Source: UBA5066 sp048500275
GTDB lineage: Bacteria; Acidobacteriota; Thermoanaerobaculia; UBA5066
Length of the DNA: 64,000 bases
Direction of reading: 5' to 3'
Assembly (NCBI GenBank): GCA_048500275.1
Contig: JASNYI010000001.1
Location: 2,046,001-2,110,000, forward strand
In this document: positions 26,953 through 36,967 of the stretch, piece by piece
Numbering within the stretch: position 1 is the first letter of the stretch
Layout of the letters: each line of letters starts with the position of its first letter
The notes under the pieces: generated by a model
Seen by the model: the letters and a program-made list of their open reading frames with translations, nothing else
The model's database searches: none
Told to the model about the DNA's origin: nothing
Position numbers and translations under genes: made by a program

Positions 26953-29900
26953 CTAAAGGAGGCTGCGACGCATAACGGCGAAGCGCGCATCAGCCTTGAT
27001 CAACTCCACCGCACGGGCGTCACCGTCGATGTTGACCCCATCGAGAATCGCGAGGTCTCCTCGTCCGCCGACATAGCGCAGACACTCGCCGGCGACCTCA
27101 AGCCCCCGGAGAGTCGAGTGCTCGCGGAGCCAAGAGCGTAGAACGTCGACTGCCTCGTGGTCGACAAGGCCGAGGCCAGAGTGCCTTCTGTCGAACACGA
27201 AGCCGAGGTGTGGGGGAAAGCTCGTGTGCTCGTGCTGGGCGTCGAGGGCGCTGATGAGTGCTTCGTGCGCCGAGCCGACGCTCGTGCGGGCTTCAGGTGA
27301 AAGCCTGGGAACCACACGGCTTTGAATCCAGTCGGCCAGAGAAGGATCCGACTTGGCGAAGCGGTCGACCAGCCACACGAGGCGGAGAAGAACGTCGTCG
27401 GCCATCCGATCGAGGTAGGGCTCTATCCCGCGAAGGTGTTTGATGCTTACGGGATTGTCCGCACGCGCCTGCGACCAGGGCCCGAAGCTGAACGCATGCT
27501 GGAATATGTCGAAATCGGCGGGGCAATCGGCGATGGCCTCGCGCGCGAGCGCCAAGGCGGAAGGCGTCCCAAGTCGGAGTGCGACCTGGATCATTTGAGT
27601 GTCGAACCTCAGGCGGGACCAGTGCTCCCGCAGAAGGTCTTCGCATTCCGCTACCGGGATCTTCGCGAGCGTTGCAGCGAGAGACAACGTGTTCCCTGCT
27701 CTGAAGCCCGCGGGCGTCTCGCCCGCGAGGGCTCCGAGAACTTCACCAGCGAAGGCCCGAAGCTCTCCGCACCAGACTCGATGCGCGAGGTACCACCAGA
27801 ATGAACTTGGCCCCTCCCGACGGAGAAGCGAGATCAGCTCCCGCGCAGCCGTCAGATCGCCGACCTTCAGTCGATACTGCAATGCGGCCGGACCGAACGG
27901 ACGCTCAGCGGCGAGGGTGCTGAGCGAAGTCGGGTCGTCGCACCCTCCGGCGCGAAGCCAGACTTCGAACGCCGTACTCCGGACGTCGAGAGCCTCAGTG
28001 TCGCTCGTCCACAGTGCCTTCAGCCGGAGCGTGGAGGTCTCAGATCGCCGGGCCAACTCGATATCGCGGTCACTGATAGTTCCGATGCGATCCCACGGCC
28101 CAGGGCCGATCCCGGCGACGCCGCGCCGGACGACGTACTCAAGCGCATCGGGGTCGTCGTTGTACTCCACGATTGAGGCGATCTCGGGCGCCACTCGGGG
28201 ATCGGCCGTGGCTGCGCCCAGTAGAGCAGGCAGGGTCGAGGGGCACACTCCATGACGACACGCGAAGGCGAACTCGACCATGATGTTCTGTCGATCCGTA
28301 AGCTCCTCAGTGGGAGCAGAACGGACCGGCATCTCTGCGAGATGGCCGAGCAGAGGCGCGAGCGTCCCGCTGGGCGCTATGAGCGGGCACCGAACGGCGG
28401 CCCACAGCGCGTGCTGAAGGACGGCCGACCCGAAGCGCTGAAACAGCAGAGCAATCACGTCGTCGAACCCTGGGTAGGCGAAGTGGCCGAGGAGGCCGAG
28501 GAGAGCGCGGGCTCGAGCCAACGAGATCTCGGGGCAGGTAGCGAGAGCGCGGAGTGCTTCGGTCAGTACCGGGGTGTGGTGAGTCTTGGCGTGCTCGATT
28601 ACGCGCTCTCGCTGCTTGTCGTCCATGCCGGGCTCGAACAGGCTCCCGCTCAAGCGCTCGAAGTACGGTAGAGCAAGGCGGATCGACCCGTTCCTGAGCG
28701 CCGCGAGGCACAACACGGGATCAGGCCCAAGCGCCTCGACGATAGGGGCGACGCGAGCCGAATCCGTTTCGAGAAGACTCCAGCCGATCGCGGCGCGCAC
28801 GGAGTCGCATGCGTTGGTGCTCTCGCTCCGGGCCCATTCAAGTGCAGATCCGAATAGCTCATCGACAACGGGGCCGGATCGTCCGTTCAAGAACCGAAGC
28901 GCCGAGAAGACCGTCCACGGCGCACTCGTGCGAAGGGTGGCGAGCGCCGAGAGGGGATACTGGCAGCAGGTAAGCGCCTCGCCTACGACCGGCCCGAAGT
29001 ACGGATCGGCGAGGATACTCATGGGTGGTGCGACGGCGGTCAGCATTCGAGCCGCGGCCCGGGCCAGTATGTGCTCCATCAGGCGATCGTGGCGAAAGAC
29101 GAAGCCATGCGCCGAATCGAGTCGACAGAGCGCGCCCTGTGCTACGAGCGCGCGGAGCGAGGCGAGAGCCGTCTCTCGTGTGGAGAACCAAGCCGACACG
29201 TCGCTCCAGGAGGGGCGAAGCACTCGTCGGGCGAGCATCTCGTCCGCGAGGAGTGCGAGGCTGTCTTCAATTTCTTGCGGCAGGATCGACCGCGAGCCCT
29301 GACGGGACGCCAGGCGGGCGGTCCCGGCGATGAACTCGCCCACGATGTCGTCCAGAAGATGCACGGTATCGCTCAGATCGGACGTGCCGCCGAGATGATG
29401 AGCGAACAGGCCGACGAGAAACGGGTCATCGCCGAGGCGCGAGCGGTACTCCTCAAGATGTGCGGTCGTGGCGGCGGGTAACGATGCGGCAAGGACGGCC
29501 CGCGATTCCTCTGGGAGAAAGCGCCCCACCAGCTCGACATGGATCCACGGCTCGCATTCTGGTTTTGGAAGAACCGCACGGAGAAGCTCTGGTCGAACCG
29601 GCGCGAGCATGGTCACTGGTGAGTGCTGGACACCGGTGGTAGCGTCCCCAGGTCTCTTTGACGGCGGGGCGGCTGCGCCGAGGAGCGTCCGAAGGGCGGC
29701 ATCCGGATCGGCGGTCTGTTGAAGATCGTCAACGCAGAGCAGCAAACCAGAGCCCTCGGGGGCGAGCCCCAAAGCGATGCGCCCGGCGTCGACTTCGATT
29801 CCGGGGTAGAGGACATGGAGCCAACGGTCGAGACCAGCCTCGAGCCCGTCAAGCAGATAGCTCGGAGGCATCCAGAGTCCCACTCGACGGCTACCCAGCC

Positions 29901-30618
29901 AACGCTCTAGGACCTCCGCGGCGAGCACGGACTTGCCATATCCGGATTCACCGACAAGAAGCAGAAGGCTGCGGGAGCGCGCAGCGGCCTGCTCGAGGAG
30001 GCGCCCAGCATGCGGGCGCTCGTGGGGAGCGACGAGGGACTGTAAGAGCGCCGTCTTGCGGTAGGCCTCGAGGCTTCGTTGCCCGATCTCTAGAAGGAGA
30101 GCGACGGACAGCCGCTCCGCCTCGATGCCGAGATACTGCTTTCGGAGCCAGTGGCCATGCCTTTCGGTGTCGAGGAAAGCGACGAGACGCGACGCGTCCC
30201 AGATATCGACCTCGAGTCCATGTTGGCGCCCGGCCTCTTGAGCGCGGATCACGAGCTTGTCGGAAGGCGACTGGTTGCAGGTCAAGACGAGGGTGACGAG
30301 CGCATTGGGCTCACTCGCGCGGACGTGCGACGCCTCCGTCGCGGCCTTCGCGATGTCACCGTCCTTGGAATCGAGCCATTTGGAGGCGAGTGCTGCGCGG
30401 TCCGTCGTTGTGTGCTGAACCAACACCCACTCTGGGGGCGAGGAGCCGAGAACCCTGTGAATACCGTCTACTGGCGACGGGACGGCCTCGCCTTTCGAAT
30501 TGAGGCCGGTATGCACGATGCCCGCGTACTTCGGGACCGCGGCACGCAAGACATTGGTTGCCAAGAGCTCGAAAAGCGATCGATCAGTGAGATTCGCGAG
30601 AGCGAAAGCGGTTGTCAT
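26953..30618 (-). CDS. STAND-like NTPase with N-terminal nuclease-like domain (Avs-like)
   Basis: A 1,221-aa protein (ATG at 30618, GTG one codon earlier). The N-terminal ~165 residues resemble a Mrr/PD-(D/E)XK-type domain (SLFELLATNVLRA, SPVDGIHRV, WVLVQHTTTD), but the expected E-x-K is replaced by Q-H-T, so cleavage activity is doubtful. Residues 224-231 are a Walker A (GESGYGKS) and 293-299 a Walker B (LLLCVDD). The following ~800 residues are helical, repeat-like and free of other motifs. Nuclease/effector, NTPase and long helical sensor in that order is the layout of antiviral STAND (Avs) proteins. It stands alone between the primase module and the restriction system. The assignment to defence is inference. 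Confidence 0.75.
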   Translation of the reverse strand: MTTAFALANLTDRSLFELLATNVLRAAVPKYAGIVHTGLNSKGEAVPSPVDGIHRVLGSSPPEWVLVQHTTTDRAALASKWLDSKDGDIAKAATEASHVRASEPNALVTLVLTCNQSPSDKLVIRAQEAGRQHGLEVDIWDASRLVAFLDTERHGHWLRKQYLGIEAERLSVALLLEIGQRSLEAYRKTALLQSLVAPHERPHAGRLLEQAAARSRSLLLLVGESGYGKSVLAAEVLERWLGSRRVGLWMPPSYLLDGLEAGLDRWLHVLYPGIEVDAGRIALGLAPEGSGLLLCVDDLQQTADPDAALRTLLGAAAPPSKRPGDATTGVQHSPVTMLAPVRPELLRAVLPKPECEPWIHVELVGRFLPEESRAVLAASLPAATTAHLEEYRSRLGDDPFLVGLFAHHLGGTSDLSDTVHLLDDIVGEFIAGTARLASRQGSRSILPQEIEDSLALLADEMLARRVLRPSWSDVSAWFSTRETALASLRALVAQGALCRLDSAHGFVFRHDRLMEHILARAAARMLTAVAPPMSILADPYFGPVVGEALTCCQYPLSALATLRTSAPWTVFSALRFLNGRSGPVVDELFGSALEWARSESTNACDSVRAAIGWSLLETDSARVAPIVEALGPDPVLCLAALRNGSIRLALPYFERLSGSLFEPGMDDKQRERVIEHAKTHHTPVLTEALRALATCPEISLARARALLGLLGHFAYPGFDDVIALLFQRFGSAVLQHALWAAVRCPLIAPSGTLAPLLGHLAEMPVRSAPTEELTDRQNIMVEFAFACRHGVCPSTLPALLGAATADPRVAPEIASIVEYNDDPDALEYVVRRGVAGIGPGPWDRIGTISDRDIELARRSETSTLRLKALWTSDTEALDVRSTAFEVWLRAGGCDDPTSLSTLAAERPFGPAALQYRLKVGDLTAARELISLLRREGPSSFWWYLAHRVWCGELRAFAGEVLGALAGETPAGFRAGNTLSLAATLAKIPVAECEDLLREHWSRLRFDTQMIQVALRLGTPSALALAREAIADCPADFDIFQHAFSFGPWSQARADNPVSIKHLRGIEPYLDRMADDVLLRLVWLVDRFAKSDPSLADWIQSRVVPRLSPEARTSVGSAHEALISALDAQHEHTSFPPHLGFVFDRRHSGLGLVDHEAVDVLRSWLREHSTLRGLEVAGECLRYVGGRGDLAILDGVNIDGDARAVELIKADARFAVMRRSLL

Positions 30619-30827
30619 CACGGCAGGGAGAGCATCGCTCGTGCTGCCGCGCCCCTAAGCCCGAACCCACCTGCGGGACGCGGCGTGACCCGGCTTCGGG
30701 CGTTGACGAGCTGCGACGCCGGGCGCAAAGAACCCTCGCCTATAAGAGAGGCCGGCACGCCTGAACCGAGCCGTGACGCCTGCGGTGAAGTGCCTGAGAG
30801 CGTCAGGCCGAGGGAGCGCCGGCGCAC

Positions 30828-33131
30828 CTAGGCTGCAACCTGCTGGTACAGGAACCGCTGGAAGCCGGAGAACACCTTCCTGATCGTCTCGGCCTGCCCA
30901 AGGCCTGCAACGGCGTCCTTGAGGGAGTCGTGGTACCGCAGCCGCAGGAGCGGTGTGAGCTTCTCCCGGTCGAGTTCCTCAACGCCGACCGTAACGTAGT
31001 GGGCGAGGACGAACTGAGGAACGCCTGCTGCTTGCTGTCGAACCGAGAGCGAATCGCTTCCCGCAGGGCGGCGCGTTGCTCCCGCGTCTCGGGCGGCAAC
31101 GCATAGGCGACGTGGGCGAGGACATCGAAGGTCGTTGTTCTGCGCGTCGATGATCGTCTGCATCCGGCGAGCTGGTCCTCCTGGAAGCCCTTCTCGGCGA
31201 GACTCTCGAGGAGCTTCCGGCGTGTGTCCGAGTTCCAGAGCGCCCGCAGCTCCGCTGTCTTTGAAGAACTCCGGAGCCCCCGAAGAGCATTCTTATGAAC
31301 TGCTGCGCGGACATCGGCGTCCCGTCCGGGTGCCAGGAAGGTCGTGCTCATCATGTGCTGGATCGTCCGCGCCTTCCTGTCCGCGAGTTTCACGCGATCT
31401 TCCTCTGGCGCGGTTCGCTCGCCACCGCCCTTCGCCGGCTCTGGAGGGCGTGATGGAATGGGCGGGTAGGCGGGTTCGTCGTTGAAGGTTTCCACTGACG
31501 GGCTCACCGTCCCACTCCGGATCGTTGAAGTGGAGGTGTGCCTTCACGAAGTCGTAGATCGTGAAGTAGTCCTTCCTGTCGTAGAGGCGCGTCCTGCGTC
31601 CGATGATCTGTTTGAATCCGGATCATCGAGTTGATCGGGCGCATGAGGACGAGATGTTCCGAATGTTCCGCGCGTCGACGCCGGTCGAGAGTTTCTGGGA
31701 CGTCGTGAGGATCGTCGGGATCGCCTTCTCGTTGTCCCGGAAGTCCCGGAGGTACCAGCCTGCCGAGCGCGCTGTCGTCCGCCGTGACGCGGTGGCAGTA
31801 GTTCGGATCCTTTGTTCGTCTTCATCTGGTTGATGAGGTCGCGACCGGCGAGCGCGTGTTCCTGCGTCGCGCAGAACACGAGGGTTCTTTTCTCCTTCTG
31901 GTTGATCTTGCTCCAGGAATAGCTTTCACCTGCGGGCTTCGCGCTCCTGGATCTCGATGTGATCTGCTGGAAGTCGGATTCCGTGTACCGCCGCCCGACC
32001 TCCACCTCGCCCCTCGATGAGCTTGTCGTCCGGCGTAGACGTACTCATCGAGTGGTCGTCGCGATCTATGCGCTTCACCCGAAACGGCGTGAGGAACCCG
32101 TCGTTGATGCCTTCCTTCAGGGAGATACACAGGCTCGCCGAAGTACGCGTACGTGCCGACGTTGTCCCAGGCTGGCGTCGCAGTGGAGTCCGGAGCTGCA
32201 CTGCTGGGGCAAAGTACCCATGATCCCGCGCCAGTTGCTCTCGTCGTTCGCGCCGCCGCGGTGGCATTCGTCGATCACGATGAAGCCGAAGAAATCGGGA
32301 GGGTACGCGCCAAAGTATAAGAGGGCTTCCCGTCCGGTGGGCCGCTCATGAAGGTCTGGAAGATCGTGAAGAAGACGCTCCCGTTCTTCGGCACCTTGCC
32401 CTTCTTGCGGATGTCGGCCGGCGCGATGCGGACCAGGGCGTCCTCGGGGAAGGCGGAAAAGGCGTTGTAGGCCTGATCGGCCAGGATGTTCCGGTCGGCG
32501 AGGAAGAGGATGCGCGGGCGGCGGTGCGGCTCGCTGCGGCTCAGGTTCCAGCGGGCGTGGAACAGCTTCCAGGCGATCTGGAAGGCGATGAAGGTCTTGC
32601 CCGTGCCGGTCGCGAGCGTGAGGAGGATGCGGACTGCCCTCGGCGAAAGCGCCTCGAGGACGCGCTGGATCGCGATCTCCTGGTAGTAGCGTCCTTCGAA
32701 GTACCCACCCCGATCCTCGAATGGAACGGCGGCGAAGCGGTCGCGCCAGGCATTCTTTCTCGAAGGTGGTTCCAGAGTTCGTCCGGCGTCGGGTACGACG
32801 TCAGCTCGCCTCGGTCCCTTCCTCCATGTCGATGCCGTAAATGCCCTGCCCGTTCGTCGCGTAGGTAAATCGCACCGCGAGTTTCCCCTGCGTAGTCCTT
32901 TGCCTGTCCGGACGCCCTTCGTGAGCGGCTCATCCCACGCCTTCTCGCCCACGACCGCGAGCTTCGTGTTCCGGTGGTAGAGGAGGACGTAGTTTGCAAG
33001 GCTTCGCGCTTGCTGCTGCTCTCGAGCCGGCCGAGAGGACGGGCACTCGCGATCTTGCTGCCTTCACGACGCCCTTCATCCTGGGCGGCGAGCGGGTCGA
33101 TGTGTTCGGCGCGGGTTTCGGCTTCGTTCAT
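30828..33131 (-). pseudogene. hsdR: Type I restriction enzyme R subunit, multiply frameshifted
   Basis: The start at 33131 (MNEAETRAEHIDPLAAQ) and the stop at 30828 (RKVFSGFQRFLYQQVAA) match the ends of a typical HsdR, and the span (2,304 bases) is near full length. Between them the protein is readable only by switching frame many times. Recognisable pieces in order are AKDYAG, GELTSYPTPDELW, the helicase Walker A in LATGTGKTFIAF, ILFLADRNILADQAYNAF, SLKEGINDGFLTPFRV, the CATQEHAL region and VTVGVEELDREKLTPLLRLR. Few substitutions are apparent inside the pieces, so the breaks are recent or are sequence errors. As written it cannot make a functional enzyme. Confidence 0.88.
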
Positions 33132-33140
33132 GGGAGGCGG

Positions 33141-34275
33141 TTAGAGCTGGCCGGTGAAGGCGCGGTGGAGGAGAGACTGTTTCCAGCGCAGCGAGCGCGG
33201 TCAGCTTGCTCTCGTACATTCCCGAGGCGCGTGCGATTTCATCGCGGAGCGCGTCGAGTTTCACGATCGCCTTGTTCCGAGAGCGGCGGCGTCGGCATCA
33301 CGTAGGTGAGTACTCTGTGCCAATTGATGTTCGCTTGGCTTACGCTCGATCATCACGGTCCGGCCGTAGTCGCGAGCAGCGGAACTGTTTAGAAAGTAGT
33401 TCAGATAGCCTGCGTCTACGAGACCTTCTCTTCGGTGAATCCGGATGAGGTACCCGGCGAACAAGGCGGGGCGCTCGCCGAGTGTAGATCGCCGACTTGC
33501 CGACGAGCTCGACGCTATTCGTCCGATTGAAGAGGACGTCGCCCTTTCTTCAGACGATACTTGGCGATCTCGGCGTCGTCGTCTGTGTAGACGAGGTTAG
33601 TCCAGTCCAGCCTTTCGTTTTGAATGCTTCCTCATCCGGAGGACGGCAAGCATTCTTCCATTGGCTTGACTTCGCCGATGTGCCGTATTCGACCTGAGCC
33701 TCACAGAGGTCACCGAGCGTCTTCAGCTCCCAGCCCTGGTGGATGACAGAGTCGCGATAACTCTCTCAAAGACTGCCCGGGCGTTCCGTGCGTTTCGTTC
33801 CGCAGTCGTTGCCGCGGCGGTGATTCCCTGCGAACGCGTCGTCATGAGTCCTACGATCTCGCCTTTTTTGTTCCTCAACACGCGGAACTGAACCGAATCA
33901 CTCTGAGATGTTCCCTGGTTGAGCTTCGCGCTAACCTGAAACGAACTCACGCAGGTCAGAGTGATTGAGGTGAGGATCAGCCATTGATCAAGGAGCTTGT
34001 CTCTCGGTGGGCCTTAGAACGGGCATGGTTGTTCACCCACACGCGACCCTTCCACCGCGAACGCGCTGCTTTCACCCGGCCCCCATTTCGCCCCATCCTC
34101 ACCGACAAGGACGAGCCGTTCATCGAACAGAGATAGCCTCGCGACGTAATCGAGGATCCCGGTCGCCCCGTAAGTACGGTATTCCCCGAGACTCTGTCGT
34201 GCTTCGCTATGGGTCGTTCTCAGGCTATCGAGAACGTCGCACGTTTGCCGAGTGGCTGTGTTCAAGGCCCTTCAT
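33141..34275 (-). pseudogene. hsdS: Type I restriction specificity subunit S, multiply frameshifted
   Basis: The ATG at 34275 overlaps the hsdM stop (ATGA). Frames then switch repeatedly. Readable pieces are YGATGILDYVARL, RLVLVGEDGAKWG, a WVNNHA piece, HQGWELKTLGDLCEAQVEYG, LVYTDDDAEIAKYRLKKGD, VLFNRTNSVELVGKSAIYT, LFAGYLIRIHRREGLVDAGY, and the terminal helix ending in AFTGQL at 33141. These are both target-recognition domains and spacer helices of HsdS. The same dense indel pattern as in hsdR is seen. If the breaks are real, the whole type I system is non-specific or inactive. Confidence 0.88.
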
Positions 34276-35723
34276 AGAAGCGCCTTGATCTTCAGCACCT
34301 TCGCGCTTCCGGCGTCGAGAGCCGCGATCTCCTTCAGGATTGCCTGCGGGCTCCGGTGCGCGATCACTTCACCACCGTCAGGATTCTTCACAGAGAGATC
34401 GAAAGTCGTCTGGTCGATCGACTTCGCGTCCACCGTCCACGACTTCGCCGACACCGCGAACGTCTCTTGGAGCTGAGCGAACTCCACGAGGTCATCGTCG
34501 TTGAGCGGGTTCGTCTTCCCGAGGTTCCTGCCCGGATCGAGCTGGTAGTACCAGGTCTTCTTCGTAGGCGTGCCCTTTTCGAAGAAGAGAACGACCGTCT
34601 TCACGCCGGCGCCCAGGAAGGTGCCTTGCGGACAGTCAAGCACGGTGTGGAGGTTGCAGGACTCCAGGAGAAGCTTCCGCAGGCTCACGGAGGCGTTGTC
34701 GGTGTTCGAGAGGAACGTGTTCTTGATGACGACGCCTGCGCGCCCGCCGACCTTCAGCATCTTGATGAAGTGCTCGAGGAAGAGGTACGCCGTCTCGCCG
34801 GTTCGGATAGGGAAGTTCTGCTGAACTTCCTTCCGCTCCTTCCCGCCGAAGGGCGGGTTCGCGAGAATCACTTCGACGCGGTCTTTCTCCTGGATGTCGG
34901 CGAGGTTCTCGGAGAGCGTGTTCGTGTGGAGGATGTTCGGCGCCTCGATGCCATGCAGGATCATGTTCATGATCGCGATGACGTAGGCGAGCGACTTCTT
35001 CTCCTTGCCGTAGAAGGTGCGCTCCTGGAGCGTCTTCAGGTCCTTCGTCGTGAGGTTCTTCTTCCCTTTCATGTAGACGAAGGACTCGCAGAGGAAGCCC
35101 GCGGAACCGCACGCGCCGTCGTAGACCTTCTCGCCAACCTTCGGCTTCACGACCTGGACCATCGCGCGGATGAGCGGGCGAGGCGTGTAGTACTCGCCGC
35201 CGTTTCGGCCCGCGTTCCCCATGTTCTTGATCTTCGCTTCGTAGAGGAGCGACAGCTCGTGCTTCTCGGCTTGCGAACCGAACCGCAGCTCGTCGATGTG
35301 GTCGATGATCTCGCGGAGGTTGTAGCCGCTACTGATCTTGTTCTTGATCTCGGCGAAGATCTCCCCGATCTTGTACTCGATCGTGTTCGGCCCGCTCGCC
35401 TTCGCCTTGAAGCCGTGGAGGTACGGGACGAGCTTCAGGTTCACGAAGTCGCGGAGGTCGTCGCCCGTCTTCGCCCGGTTGTGGTCGATCTGCCCGTCCT
35501 TCCCCTTCGGCGCCGCCCACTCATCCCAGCGGAACTGCTTCTCGAGGAGGAAGGTGTACTTCCGCCCCGCGAGTTCCGCCTCCATGGCTTTCTCTTGTTC
35601 CAGGGTCTCGAGGTACTTCAGGAAGAGGAGCCACGACGTCTGCTCGGTGTAGTCGAGCTCCGTGGTGCAACCAGCCTCTTTCCAGAGGACATCGTCGATG
35701 TTCTTGAATGCCTGTTCGAACAT
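34272..35723 (-). CDS. hsdM: Type I restriction-modification methyltransferase subunit M
   Basis: An intact 483-aa N6-adenine methyltransferase subunit beginning MFEQAFKNIDDVLWKEAG. The N-terminal helical HsdM domain is followed by the SAM-binding motif DGACGSAG (about 202-209) and the catalytic NPPF (about 289-292) in VILANPPFGGKERKEV. GEYYTPRPLIRAMVQ is the usual linker to the methylase core. It is the first gene of the hsdM-hsdS-hsdR operon, with a 4-base overlap into hsdS. Unlike its two partners it has no frameshift. Without a working S subunit it would have no target specificity. Confidence 0.95.
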   Translation of the reverse strand: MFEQAFKNIDDVLWKEAGCTTELDYTEQTSWLLFLKYLETLEQEKAMEAELAGRKYTFLLEKQFRWDEWAAPKGKDGQIDHNRAKTGDDLRDFVNLKLVPYLHGFKAKASGPNTIEYKIGEIFAEIKNKISSGYNLREIIDHIDELRFGSQAEKHELSLLYEAKIKNMGNAGRNGGEYYTPRPLIRAMVQVVKPKVGEKVYDGACGSAGFLCESFVYMKGKKNLTTKDLKTLQERTFYGKEKKSLAYVIAIMNMILHGIEAPNILHTNTLSENLADIQEKDRVEVILANPPFGGKERKEVQQNFPIRTGETAYLFLEHFIKMLKVGGRAGVVIKNTFLSNTDNASVSLRKLLLESCNLHTVLDCPQGTFLGAGVKTVVLFFEKGTPTKKTWYYQLDPGRNLGKTNPLNDDDLVEFAQLQETFAVSAKSWTVDAKSIDQTTFDLSVKNPDGGEVIAHRSPQAILKEIAALDAGSAKVLKIKALL

Positions 35724-35894
35724 GTGTGGGAAACCTCGGTCGAGCGTTAGGACCAGACGGTAAGTCGCGCCGCGCCAGTACGATAAGTATGCCACGCGCG
35801 CCGAGTGTTTGACACTGGCGGAGGGGCGCTGCCGATTCACGCGGCTACGATTCAGGGGTACGATAGAAGTGGGCATCCGTACCCCGTCCGACAC

Positions 35895-36815
35895 ATGAAA
35901 CTCACACTCCATCTCCTGCACGATCACCGCCCGACGGGGCCGCGGATCGCGAAGATCGACCAGTGGAGCGGGCGCGCCCTCTGCGTCCCCCGCGAAGACC
36001 TTGACGAGGTCCTGAAGCGCAAGGAGCTGGACGGACCCTGCCTCTACTTCCTCATCGCGCAGTCGGGCACCGCTGCCGCACCGCGCGTCTACGTCGGGGA
36101 GGCGGACGGGTTCCGCGCCCGGATCATGACCCATGTCGGCACGAAGGACTGGTGGCGCGCCCTCGTCGTCTTCTACAGCACCGACGGCTCGCTCACGAAG
36201 GCGGGGATCCAGTACCTCGAGAGCAAAGCCGTAGCGCTCCTCCGGGCTGCGGGCTGGTGCAGCCTCGAGAACGGAAACGATCCCGCGCTCCCGAGCGTCC
36301 CCGAGGAGGACATCGGCGGCCTCGAGGTCTTCCTCAAAAACGTCACGGTCATCATGCCAGTGCTCGGCTACAACCTCTTCGCGGAGGCTCCTGCCGCGGC
36401 CTCCGGCTCGGACGCCGTGCCGGAACCGGTACCCCTTCCCGCGGGAAAGAGCTTCGACACGATCGTCTGTCCCGCGCGGGACGAGGGGTTTGAGTCGGCC
36501 TTCCTCGGACAGCGGGCGTGGTGGGCAATCCGCATTCGCGAGGAGAACATCCCGAAGCTTCGCTACATCGCGATCTACCGTGTCGCGCCGACCTCTGCGA
36601 TCACGCACTACGGAGAGATCGAGCGCGTCGAGCCCTACACCGGGACGGACGAGCCCCAGGGGAAGTTCCGCGTCGTCCTGAAGGGCGACCCCGTGGCTCT
36701 TTCCCATCCGGTCGGTATCGGGAAGAACGCCCACCTGAAGCCCCAGGCGCCCCGGTACGCCGCGCTCGCCGAGATCCTGAAGGCGAAGTCACTCGACGAC
36801 GTGTTCAGTAGGTAG
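35895..36815 (+). CDS. GIY-YIG-domain protein
   Basis: The ATG at 35895 gives 306 aa. The N-terminal domain fits GIY-YIG: GPCLYFL (about 47-53) as the GIY strand, RVYVGEADGFRARIMTH (about 64-80) as the YIG strand with Arg, and Glu109 in QYLESKAV. A C-terminal ~140-residue region (WWAIRIREENIPKLRYIAIY onward) looks like a separate domain that may recognise DNA or protein. It is divergent from hsdM, across about 170 bases. GIY-YIG proteins next to type I systems are seen in other defence islands; cleavage is inferred. A longer start at 35805 is possible but overlaps the promoter area. Confidence 0.8.
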   Translation: MKLTLHLLHDHRPTGPRIAKIDQWSGRALCVPREDLDEVLKRKELDGPCLYFLIAQSGTAAAPRVYVGEADGFRARIMTHVGTKDWWRALVVFYSTDGSLTKAGIQYLESKAVALLRAAGWCSLENGNDPALPSVPEEDIGGLEVFLKNVTVIMPVLGYNLFAEAPAAASGSDAVPEPVPLPAGKSFDTIVCPARDEGFESAFLGQRAWWAIRIREENIPKLRYIAIYRVAPTSAITHYGEIERVEPYTGTDEPQGKFRVVLKGDPVALSHPVGIGKNAHLKPQAPRYAALAEILKAKSLDDVFSR

Positions 36816-36967
36816 CCCCCTCCCGTGGCCACTCCTACCGCCCTCGCGAATCTCGCCCGCTCGTCGCACCGGGTGGACCTCACCCTGGTGTACTCCGCCA
36901 GCGGCCCGGCGAAGCGGAGCGTCGACCGGTCATGCAGGGCCTAGAAACGGCACTGCCGTCGAGCAAT

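Noticed and set aside
35805..35894. Upstream extension of the GIY-YIG gene
   Set aside because: It covers the likely promoter between hsdM and this gene (a TTGACA lies at 35809-35814), and the extra residues are not conserved-looking.
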